24,781 nt of DNA from assembly GCA_027596945.1 (NCBI GenBank), contig JADGJH010000146.1, positions 3,250 to 28,030 on the forward strand, given 5' to 3'. The position numbers and the translations under genes are program-made. This document shows positions 1-8,586 of the stretch, piece after piece (the first letter of the stretch is position 1; the number at the start of each line of letters is the position of its first letter). This DNA is from Physocladia obscura (Eukaryota; Chytridiomycota; Chytridiomycetes; Chytridiales; Chytriomycetaceae). A model generated the notes under the pieces. That model did no database searches. It saw only the letters and a list, made by a program, of their open reading frames with translations, and had not been told where the DNA came from.

Positions 1-127
1 TTTTTTTTACAACCCTTTTTTTTTTTTTCAATTTTTTTATATTTTTTTTTTTTTTAAAAATATTTTATAATTTTAAAAATATCCAAATTTTTTGTCGCAA
101 AAATTTTTTTTTTTTTTTTTTTTTTAA
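1..127. other. A/T homopolymer-rich upstream stretch
   Basis: Almost entirely runs of T and A (several T runs of 8 or more), ending directly at the start codon of the SET-MYND gene. It is probably the promoter and 5' UTR of that gene. No other element is visible. Runs like these are prone to length errors in assembly. Confidence 0.5.
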
Positions 128-949
128 ATGATGAATGGTGAATCAGTGGTCAATCAGTCACAACGTACCAAACACACAGCAATCCTTTTCCAGCATTCTA
201 GTGTTAAATGCTATTGTGACAACAATGACGGCTCTCAAAAGATTCGTGCTACGGATGATATTCGCGCCGGAAGTGTTTTACTAATCGAGCACGTAGTATT
301 TGGAAATGCAAAGTTCATTCGGCGCGTACTAAAAGTGGATTCTGCATTCTCTGTCCAGCTGCACCCGCGTAGTGCAATAAGTGAATCGGAACATAGGGGC
401 GATTTTTCGGACATTGACGCGAAAATTGAAGCAAATGCATTCTTTGGTGCGGATGGAACGCTGAGATTGGGTCCAGCCGCCACGCGATTCAATCACAGTT
501 GCACACCAAACTGTATCGTGCGATATGCATACGAACACTCACCATTTGCGTTCCGCGATGGCGAGCGACGTGACGGGTTTGCAACAATATACTCAGTTAG
601 TGATATTAAACCAGGCGACGAAATCTGCTATCAATACAATATTCATGCTCACGATATGTTTGCATGTTCATGTTCTGCCTCTGACCCGGCTGATCGTGCA
701 AAAACGTTGTTGCATAATGAGCGTATTGTTGGGCCCCCGATTGTGGAAAGAAATCGCACGTTTCTCGAACACACAATTGCTGATTATCTCAATACGCGTG
801 AAGCTACTTGCGCGTACTGTAGTTCGTCTCCTGTTAAAAATTTATGCAAAGGATGCGAAGCGGTTTCGTTTTGCAATACTAAGTGCCTTCAAGCTGACTG
901 GTCTGCACATAAAATTGTGTGTAAACGCGATTTCTTGGCTTTGCCCTGA
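128..949 (+). CDS. SET domain protein with C-terminal MYND zinc finger
   Basis: Single-exon gene of 273 residues, probably a SET-family protein lysine methyltransferase that uses S-adenosylmethionine; histone or non-histone substrate unknown. Visible: SET N-terminal strand region about 39-58, the catalytic/SAM-pocket motif RFNHSCTPNC at 120-129, and the second signature IKPGDEICYQYN at 160-171. A short CSC post-SET-like cysteine cluster follows (C180, C182). At the C-terminus is a complete MYND finger with ligands C228, C231, C240, C243, C249, C253, H261 and C265. In animal SMYD proteins the MYND is inserted inside the SET domain; here it follows SET, an order seen in some fungal SET proteins. 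Start: the first of two adjacent ATGs (codons 1-2), right after T-rich DNA. The region around the NHSC motif is free of stops, so no intron is needed. The MYND probably mediates binding to proline-rich partners (family knowledge). Confidence 0.85.
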   Translation: MMNGESVVNQSQRTKHTAILFQHSSVKCYCDNNDGSQKIRATDDIRAGSVLLIEHVVFGNAKFIRRVLKVDSAFSVQLHPRSAISESEHRGDFSDIDAKIEANAFFGADGTLRLGPAATRFNHSCTPNCIVRYAYEHSPFAFRDGERRDGFATIYSVSDIKPGDEICYQYNIHAHDMFACSCSASDPADRAKTLLHNERIVGPPIVERNRTFLEHTIADYLNTREATCAYCSSSPVKNLCKGCEAVSFCNTKCLQADWSAHKIVCKRDFLALP

Positions 950-2040
950 AAACATTGTGGATGTTGCAAGGAAAGATATAGCAAGACATATTTTCATAAG
1001 AATAGTAAAGATAATCACCATGATAGTAAAGAAAAAAGATTGTTTATAATATGGCTCAGATAACTCTGGTAACAATAAGAAGGAGATATAAAAATGAATT
1101 TTTATGTCTTGTAATGCGTTAAAACACCATGGCAACACATAGAACACAAACTATTTGATCTGGTCTTGAAACTAGAGCTGTATTTGTAGGATTGATCCAA
1201 CCACTCTGCAAATCAAATCTAAATAGTGAAACTCAAAATTTTGTCTGGCGCCAATGAGCCACTGATATCATTTGCACAGTTCCTATACATGAGTGCAATA
1301 CAACAGTTAATTGACCACATCCAGAGTGCATTCAATTTTTGTTTGATTTTTGGATTCAATCAGTAGAGTAAATGAGAAACCTGCATAACAATTTAAGATT
1401 TGTGGATAATTTTGATTCTGAATTCCAGGACCGCCAAGCAAAAATGAGAAGAGCACTCAAAAATATACAGCAGAGCATATGATGATGCAGTTAACTTGAA
1501 CAGTCACATTCTCCATGGAATTGCTATGGATTTATGACCGAAAGCTCCTCAGAAGGTTAATATTATTCCTTCATGGCAGATGAACTGAATTCTTTATTCA
1601 AGAAAAATTCAAAATCTAAATCAACAGAAACTCATCCTTTCTGTCATTAAGTGGAAGTTATATGTGTATACAAATAGGAAAGCTTTATGTGTTAAAAAAA
1701 GGGAAAAAAAAGTTGATTGTTTTTTGTGATTGAAGGATTTTAAATGATGAAAATCAATAATGAAGAAAAGAATTTCACTAAAAATCCTTATCACATACGA
1801 TCATAACATAGATTGTAACAGATACTGATGATAAAAATCACTTCTATGACGCTGCTGACAGTGATGGTGAAGAAAACTGAAATATTAATGAAAGGATAGA
1901 TCTATTGTCTGTTGTTTCTTCTTTCTGTCCTGTTATTTTTTAATCTCAGTTGTTAAAAATTAAAGAGACAAAAACTAAATCATCTTTATTCACTTAAACC
2001 GTATCATTTTAAGCATATTACTTTTATGAACTACTTACAG
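950..2040. other. AT-rich intergenic region, no gene seen
   Basis: About 1.1 kb with stops in all frames and no recognisable protein, RNA gene or ordered repeat. An antisense frame overlaps the 3' end of the SET-MYND gene but lacks any coding character. Confidence 0.5.
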
Positions 2041-2278
2041 ATCAAACCACCCTGCACTAACATAGCTGCATTTTTGTAAAATTGTACAAAATCGTAATCT
2101 TTGTACTTTGCCAGTGCACAACAACAATGATGGTCAAATTTTTTACTGTTACTGATCCTTCCTTATAGGTTTGGCAGAGATTAACCTTTAACAATCCAAA
2201 GAATATCTTGATTGGATTGAAGAATGGACAGTACCCTGAAAGAAAAATTGTGATTATCCTAGTTGATCTCAAGTCCAA
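2041..2278 (-). pseudogene. DDE (Tc1/IS630-like) transposase C-terminal relic
   Basis: The minus strand reads FLSGYCPFFNPIKIFFGLLK. This matches the Y-x-PFxNPIE-xxFxxLK block found near the third catalytic acid of DDE_3 superfamily transposases (Tc1/mariner, IS630). The usual glutamate of NPIE is a lysine (NPIK), so the catalytic residue itself is lost. After about 70 codons the frame breaks; a shifted frame continues with FYKNAAMLVQGG, resembling the FxHCGY-G tail of such transposases. No upstream DDE domain or terminal inverted repeats were recognised. Best read as an old, inactive transposon fragment. Confidence 0.45.
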
Positions 2279-2617
2279 AAGTCAAGGAGACTGATGAATT
2301 TTTGTACTATCTAGAATGTGACTAGAATTGCACCCCAGATAGACTTTAAAAAAAAAAAAAACATTGCAGCTGATCCATCTTGAACACACAGGCTTGCTTG
2401 TACTGCCAATTGCCCACTTTTTTCCATCCACACCAGTTGCAATATTCATCTTTGTTACAAATGAGAACTGTCCAACTCTTGCCTCTCAAGACCTAAATGT
2501 TATTTAAGTAATAGCACTAAAAGAATATGCATGAAATTATAGTTTCTGATAAAAACGAAGAAAATTGATGATTTTGAAAACTTTTTTTACATCTTTTTAT
2601 ACTTACTTGCTTTAAAT
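2279..2617. other. AT-rich region, probable transposon debris
   Basis: Flanks the transposase relic on its 5' side (minus-strand sense). It may contain further decayed transposon sequence, but every frame is interrupted and I cannot identify any domain. Confidence 0.3.
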
Positions 2618-2867
2618 GCATCAATTTAAATTTATTTGCTACACAGTCTGTTGCATTGAAATTAGCATTAAGTTTTGATTTAGAAAAATATTTGCAAAAG
2701 GTAAAAAATTTAATTTTTTTTGGTGCCGTCCATTTGCTGTGTTCTATTATTACACCTATGTAACTTAATCAATTTAAATTCATTTGTTGCGCAATTTGCA
2801 GCATTAAAATAAGTGTTAAATTTCAAGTTAGAAATAGATTTGGAATACGTAAAAAAATTAATCGGCA
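2618..2867 (+). repeat. Diverged direct duplication, two ~95-bp copies at 148-bp offset
   Basis: Copy 1 starts near 2620 and copy 2 near 2768. The offset stays exactly 148 bp over about 90 bp, so there are no indels. In one plus frame the copies read INLNLFATQSVALKLALSFD and INLNSFVAQFAALK, stop, VLNFKLE. Later positions LEKYLQKVKNL and LEYVKKL also align. Differences preserve similar amino acids, which suggests repeats of an ancestral coding sequence. Copy 2 carries a TAA. The open frame after copy 2 continues to 3076 (about 87 codons, Lys/Phe-rich, no recognisable domain), so it is probably a gene relic rather than an active gene. Confidence 0.45.
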
Positions 2868-3085
2868 AACCTGTTTGTAATATGATAGGGGATAACGTTG
2901 AGGTGGATTATAGTTTTACTTTCACTTTGGAAGACTTTCAACAAAACTGGAGTATATTTTTTTCAAATTTCAAACATGTTTTTACATTAGTTATGAATAA
3001 TTATTGTATTATTGACGTTCTACAAAAACAGAAGAGCAAATTATTGAGTTTTATTTGGAAACAAAAAATAAAGTAATTAAATAAA

Positions 3086-6000
3086 TTAATAAACCGCATC
3101 CACATTAACAATGCTATTGAATGCAGGATACATGTTAATCATAACGATAACTCTTAGCAAGTCTTTGCCCAACACACCACCGGCAACACCAGCACTACCG
3201 GCCGCAATATTCAACAACACGCCAGGAACAACCAGTCTTAAAACCACTGCAGTATTCTTCTCAACAATCGAAACACTCATTGCGCTTCCGTAATCAACAT
3301 GGATCGGAACTTGTCTCCGCTCATCAAATAGAACAATTCCAAACACAGCAGGTATTTCATCGTCACCGCCCCCATCATTAATAATTCTTACCACAACATT
3401 ATATTCTGTAGCAATCCAACCCCCACTCTTAACAATAACCTCTTTAACCGTCCACCCGCGCGCCACGCGTCCTATAAAACTCTCCTCCCCTTCATTTTCC
3501 TCATAAATGCGTCCACGCACAGCGCCAACAGAAACAATCCGTCCCCGACTGCTACACATGTTTGTTTGAATCGCTCCAATAAGACTACTAATGCTGTCAC
3601 CGCACCACGAGCTCCAACTCATCCAGCTTTGCGTTTTTTTGCTACCGCTACTGGTGCTATTTTTCACAACGTTTCCAAAAGACTGCGACCCCGTATCAAA
3701 TACGGCTGAAACTGTGAATCCTGTCATGGGAATTGGAGGGCCACCTGTGATCAGGCTGAACTGGCTCGACAGACTGAATGCCGTTCCTCCTCCGCCGCCG
3801 CCAGTGTGGATTGTGAGTACACCGGTTGCTAAGGTAGGCATTGTTGGGTCCAGTGAAATTATCGATCCGTCTTGGTTTAAGAGGCCTGCTGCAATCCAGA
3901 CCACGTATTGAATCACGCTGTTTTTGCTGTTTTGGTTTTTCGCTTGACGAAGGTTGACCAGCGGTGTGATTCGGTGGATCACAGAGATGAGAAGGTTGAC
4001 ACTGTCGAATCCGATTTGATTCAAGCTTATCCAAGATGGCGGGTATGATGGCTTAAGGTTATAAAAATGGAGTACTTTTGCTGCAGCTACAGTTAAATTA
4101 CTGTCGCCACTCACATCGTTCGGTATCGGAATAATACTTTGCGGGAAAACTCCCGTGTCACCATCATCATTCGCAGCCGTCATGAAAGAAAAAACCCGCT
4201 TCGTAGAAGCCATACTATTATCAAACATTGTCACTGTCAAGTTGTACCTCGTCGCACTCTCCAAAAACGGCACCCGGTCGTGTTTGACGAGAATAGATCC
4301 GCTTGTGGATAGATACTCGATCGTGAGCGACTCTCCGATCGGTGGCGACAAGTCCGCGGTTGCTCGCAGAATATGAGCCGCACGCGTTTTGTTGTCGGTG
4401 ACAATTAGGAGACGGATGTGGAAGTCTCCGATTATGGGGAACGCGTCGGGGATTTCGTGTGATATTTTACCACCGGGGTGGATATAGTAGAGGTTTCGCC
4501 CGTCCGCGATGATATCAGTAGTGGCGGTGGTATTACTGGTGATTTTGTCGTTATTGATACAGCGGGTGTCGGATTTGGCAGTTTTTTTGTCTACACAGTA
4601 GCGGTACGGGATCGAAATTATTCGGCCATCTTCGGATCCGAATATAACTGATGTGTGGCCTAATGCCGGAGAAGCGTTGATTTCACGGTGATCAAGATCC
4701 TTTTTTATGGAAACAATTTGGTATGATGGGTATTTATCATGTGAGTTCAAAACAAAAACACTCCACCTCAGTAGTATCAAAAGCCCAAATCAAAAGTCCA
4801 GATTCCGGCTCCAAAGCATAAACCATTCCATTTGAAGCACCAAAATACAGGGCATCTAGGGCAAGAGCAGGCGACGTGCGGATCGGATAATTTACTCTGA
4901 ATCGCCAGACGGATTTTCCAGTAACTGAATTCAGTGCATAAAAGACTCCGTCTTGAGACCCGAAATAAATTCGTCGACGCGCTGCATCTACAGCCACCCC
5001 GCCATAAATTGAATCTCCTGCAGAAAACGTCCAAACTGGAAATAAAATATAAAAATTAAAGTCAAATCAATTTGAGCTGAGAGGGTACTCAAACGCGTCT
5101 GCCCATTCGTATGATTGACGCCTCTCATAATCCCATTCCACGCACCAACAAAAACCATTGTTAAATCCGCATCGACTGCCGGTCCGCTCGAAATCGAATT
5201 CATTTCTTCATGGAACCAAATACACTTTCCATTTCGATCGAGCTTGAAATACTTGCCGTTCATGGCAGTTCCAATCACACTTCCAGATCGTGTCACCGCC
5301 GGCCCGCTCCATATCGTACCGTATGGTAACGGACCAGGATAGAAGCTGTAAGCTTCTGTGCCGTTCGCGTGCACGCTGTAGAGCCGGTAGTCGTCGTTTC
5401 CGACGTAGATGCGTGTATCGTCTTTATTGACGGTCGAGATTGTAACTTGGCCTTCGAACCATGTTGATGTGCCACCAACAGCTGAGATTATGCCGGCATT
5501 CTTATTGTTGTTATTGTTGTTGGTGTTTACGATGGCGGCGGGAAGGGCATTAGTATTGCTGCTTGTACTGCTGCCGGCGCCGGTGCCGCCACCGCCGCAT
5601 GTGAGACCCAAGTGTTGGTCGGGAGAGTCTTGGCGGTGGTGGGCGGCGAATGTCCAGGAAATCTGGCCGGTTGCGATGGACGCGTTATAAATGTGGCCGT
5701 CTCCACTGGCGAAAATCACATTTGTTTTGTGCAGGGATGCTGCTGAGTCTATGATTTCATCAGTAGTAATGTGCCAAATTGGACGACCTGTTTTTTCGTC
5801 AAGTGCTATAGGTGGGTAGAAATTTTATTTGTTTATATGCAAGTTGATCAAAAAAAATTTTTTTTACCATAAAATTTCCTGTCAGCAGACCCAATAAGAA
5901 CACGTCCATCTGCAGATATCGCCGGAACAGAAAAAATACCACGTCCAGTCTGAAACGACCAGTAATAAGAACCATCTGCTGTGCCGCCAGAGCCAGAGAG

Positions 6001-6621
6001 CTTACTGACAGTACGTACAGCGACAAACCCTGTGTTTTCGCAGTTCGCACGGAACGACGGCCATGGATGCACATCCGGCGGAAAATCAGCATTTAGGTCA
6101 TTGACTACAGATGGCACAACTGTTGAACTAAACAAAGCATGAAACTGTTTCTGCGCCCATTTTTGAATAGATAACACTGTTTCTAATACAGTTGGGATAA
6201 AGCTCTGATGGTACTGGGTTAATATTGCTGCTTTTGTTATTGTGAGAGGCTGTTGTTTTTGTGGTAGAGTTGGTTTGATTCCACTGACAATGCCGCTGGT
6301 ATAGATGGCCAGGAGGATAACGGCAACACTAGCAAGACCACCGCCCAAATTTCCATCAAAAATCGAGTACATTGAAATAAAAGACTTGCTGCTGCTTTTT
6401 ATGTGTCGCGATTGGTGTTGATGGTGATGGTGGTGATGGCGAGTTTTCCTGTTACTGTTGCTTCTTGAACGAACACCACGCGTTGAAATGGTGCTTGATA
6501 AATTAGACACGGCTGGTGCGCGATTTGTTCTTGGCTCGATGTTGCTAATTTGCGCTGGTGGCGCTGGTTCAGTAGCACCCTTCTCAATGCTGGCCCTTTT
6601 GCGGCTGCTGCGTGTTTCCAT
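3086..6621 (-). CDS. Single-pass membrane protein with PQQ-type beta-propeller
   Basis: Four exons: 6621-5868, 5805-5089, 5035-4767 and 4699-3086; introns of 62, 53 and 67 bp, all GT-AG and phase-consistent. They encode about 1,117 residues. Residues 1-90 are basic with a His run (62-67), followed by a probable membrane helix at about 93-115, so a type II topology with a lumenal or extracellular C-terminus is likely. From about 195 on come PQQ/quinoprotein-like propeller blades: an entry motif PWPSFRAN, then repeated W-x-F / SPAL / VYFGSxDGxxYAL elements such as RRRIYFGSQDGVFYALN and NASPALGHTSVIFGSEDG. The first three splice joins each fall inside a blade and restore its consensus, which supports the model. 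A Gly/Asn-rich loop interrupts one blade. Residues beyond about 620 (Ig/cadherin-like or unknown) have no assigned function. PQQ binding or enzymatic activity is not shown; eukaryotic members are often structural or sensor proteins. The third acceptor (AAAAAAG) is weak. Confidence 0.8.
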
Positions 6622-6718
6622 TGATTGTTACCCTTCAAAAAAAATAATAAGCATCATTGTTTTAACACAATGAAAAGAAACGAAAGAGAAAAAAAGCGAC
6701 TAATTTTATTGATATTCA

Positions 6719-7384
6719 CTAAGCAGTTTCCTTTGCAAGATTTCTTAGAACCAAGATGACTAAACCAGAACGAAAGAAAAAAAGAGTTAGCCAGATTGAT
6801 GAATGCACATGTTAAAGGAAAAATAATTATGGAATAGCACGGTACCAGAATCGCCTCTGAGAAATAGTTTGCTGATGAAACGGTCTTTGTTAATGGGCTT
6901 GGCCTTTTTCTTTCCTTTTCCGGCTTTTGGAGTTTCGGTCCACATCTGATTTTATACATTAGGATTCAGCACAGAACTTTTTCGTTTTAGTATGACCGAA
7001 TAAGAGGGCCACAAACCTCTTTGACATTTTCGAGAACCATGTTGCAGTGTCTGTCGCTGTGAGTGAAGAAAAGCGCAGTCAGATCTTTGAATATATACAG
7101 TGGCAATTAAGGGGAGGAATGGAGAAAAGGAATCAATGTTTACGCACAATGCTTTGACGCGGGCAAGCAGTTTTCTGTTATTGCGACATGAAATTAGGAT
7201 TTGTGTGTTATTCTTGACAGACTGGGTAAGCACAGACAACGGGCCGTTGGTGAACTCTTCCTGCTCGAGGGCGCGAAGTTCCTCTTCGGACATTTCGGCT
7301 CTGCAGTAGTACAATAGTATTAGTAGAGTCCTTGATTGGGTGTAGTAAGTTGGAAGGGTACTTTGGCTTTTGTGGTGTGCTCAT
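6719..7384 (-). CDS. SMD2: Small nuclear ribonucleoprotein SmD2
   Basis: Core Sm-ring subunit of the spliceosomal U1, U2, U4 and U5 snRNPs. Five exons: 7384-7362 (only 23 nt), 7300-7148, 7056-7017, 6945-6846 and 6759-6719; introns of 61, 91, 71 and 86 bp. The 118-residue product matches the length of human SmD2 and its layout: N-terminus [20 protein letters not shown], then [13 protein letters not shown], the Sm1 region ([33 protein letters not shown]), a Lys-rich loop (GKGKKKAKP) and Sm2 FLRGDSVILVLRN. The start at 7384 is chosen because the first exon supplies the conserved KPK-x-EM segment and intron 1 has a perfect TACTAAT branch site and CTGCAG acceptor; an ATG at 7293 is the alternative. 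Its stop is 97 bp from the start of the propeller gene on the same strand. It is divergent from NDUFA13. Confidence 0.95.
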
Positions 7385-7410
7385 CGCTTGTTTTGTTGAA
7401 AAAGAAAGAA
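7385..7410. promoter_or_regulatory. 26-bp space between divergent start codons
   Basis: This is all that separates the ATG of SMD2 (minus strand) from the ATG of NDUFA13 (plus strand). It is purine-rich on the plus strand (AAAAAGAAAGAA directly before the NDUFA13 ATG). Transcription start sites and 5' UTRs of the two genes must overlap each other's transcribed sequence, so the core promoters probably lie inside the opposing gene's first exon or intron, or form one shared bidirectional unit. That is an inference from spacing; no TATA box was identified. Confidence 0.6.
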
Positions 7411-8218
7411 ATGGGCTCGTACACTTTAGGCGTCCAGGACCAGCCGCCGCCGATGCCGCAGACAATCGCCTACACTCGCTACTTTCCGCGGCGTGGCCCA
7501 TCCGGCGCTGTTGTTTTCCTTGGCGTTTTTGCCACCATGGGCGTGGGTTTCTACTACGTTGGTCTGAACAATGCTGAGCGAAGGTAACACTACATAACTT
7601 GTTTCTTTAATCCAACGACCCATCGACTTACACAAACAATTAACCCATCAACTTACCAACCCATCAATCTCATCACAACTTATCAAGAGAAATCCGTCGC
7701 GAAAAAGCTTGGACCCGCATCTCCCTCGTCCCACTGCTTCAGGCCGAAACCGACCGCGACGTCGTGCGTCGTCTTGCCTCCGCCCGTGCCAAAGAGTCTT
7801 CCATTATGCAAGGTTGTGGATCCTTCTGTTTTTCTCCTCCCATTATTAACAATAATTCACAAATCACGACCAATGCGCGCAATGAACCAATCAACAAACC
7901 AATCAACGAACCAATCAACGAATCAATCAACGAATCAATCAACGAATCAATCAATTAATCAATTAATATATCCTTGCGCGTAATACAATAGAAAAGCATG
8001 ACTGGGCTGCCGTCGACTTGAAGGAGCCCGTTAAGGGAATTAAACGTTATGGCATTTACGATGAAACCCACCAACACGCCACTCCTGTCTACTATACCGA
8101 CCGTTATGTAGCCCCAACCTACCTGTTTGTCCCTCGAGAATCAGGCGAACTACTTCCAGCCCAATGGTGGCGTGGCTCAAAGTTTTTCACAATCAACCCA
8201 CCTTACCACAATCGGTAA
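7411..8218 (+). CDS. NDUFA13: NADH:ubiquinone oxidoreductase subunit NDUFA13 (GRIM-19)
   Basis: Accessory subunit of mitochondrial respiratory complex I, inner membrane. Exons 7411-7583, 7688-7812 and 7992-8218; introns 104 and 179 bp; 174 residues. Recognised by the N-terminal QDQPPPMPQTIAYTRYFPRR (human homologue: [21 protein letters not shown]), a single membrane helix at about 32-52, NNAERREIRREKAW, and the hallmark RISLVPLLQAETDRD (human: RIALLPLLQAETDRR). The third exon carries the conserved KHDW (human VPDWKVG) and a C-terminal tail about 30 residues longer than in human. No cleavable mitochondrial presequence is apparent, as usual for the family. Intron 2 holds a 12-bp minisatellite. 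The gene starts 26 bp from SMD2 on the opposite strand, so the two housekeeping genes may be co-expressed. Confidence 0.93.
7885..7968 (+). repeat. 12-bp minisatellite inside NDUFA13 intron 2
   Basis: Seven consecutive 12-bp units of the type AACCAATCAACG, drifting to AATCAATCAACG and AATCAATCAATT towards the 3' end. The array occupies about half of the 179-bp intron and ends 23 bp before the acceptor. Because 12 is a multiple of three and the unit lacks stops, spurious open frames appear on both strands across it. Confidence 0.9.
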
Positions 8219-8586
8219 TGTAAAAATACTTTCGAGCAAAGCGAAGCCAATTTAGTTGTTTGGTTTTTTTGGTTTTTTTTTGAAGTGCAAGCGAACAAGA
8301 AAAAAAAGAAAAAAAATTAACGACCTGTTCGTCGCAAAGACATATACATATATTCAGCAACGATTTTATCTGATCAGCTGTACTCACCCGTTTCTTTCAC
8401 CTGTAGCGCCGACTGGAAAGGCAAAACGGATCCAATCAACGAATAAAAATAAAAATAAAAGAACCAATGAATCCCTGTTGTCAAAAAATCTATATTGCAT
8501 TTTTGTGGTCATGGGTTCTTGGTAGAATTAATTACTCATCAGAAAAAAACGAAAGGTGCAAATTTGGTTGTAGACACAATCAGAAG
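8219..8586. other. Intergenic region between NDUFA13 and copper radical oxidase
   Basis: Holds the 3' UTR of NDUFA13 (T-rich then A-rich runs at 8260-8320) and the promoter and 5' UTR of the oxidase gene. The oxidase frame is open upstream to about 8467, but that part has no signal-peptide character, so it is taken as UTR. No RNA gene seen. Confidence 0.5.

Noticed and set aside
525..1049. 174-codon plus-strand frame overlapping the SET-MYND gene
   Set aside because: Shifted-frame shadow of a gene with clear SET and MYND motifs; no domain of its own.
3591..4376. Plus-strand open frames opposite the propeller gene
   Set aside because: Antisense shadows; the minus-strand frame is long, conserved in pattern and continuous with the upstream exons.
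7739..7983. Repetitive open frames (SLID and NQST-type) on both strands
   Set aside because: They are created by the 12-bp minisatellite in NDUFA13 intron 2, whose unit length is a multiple of three.
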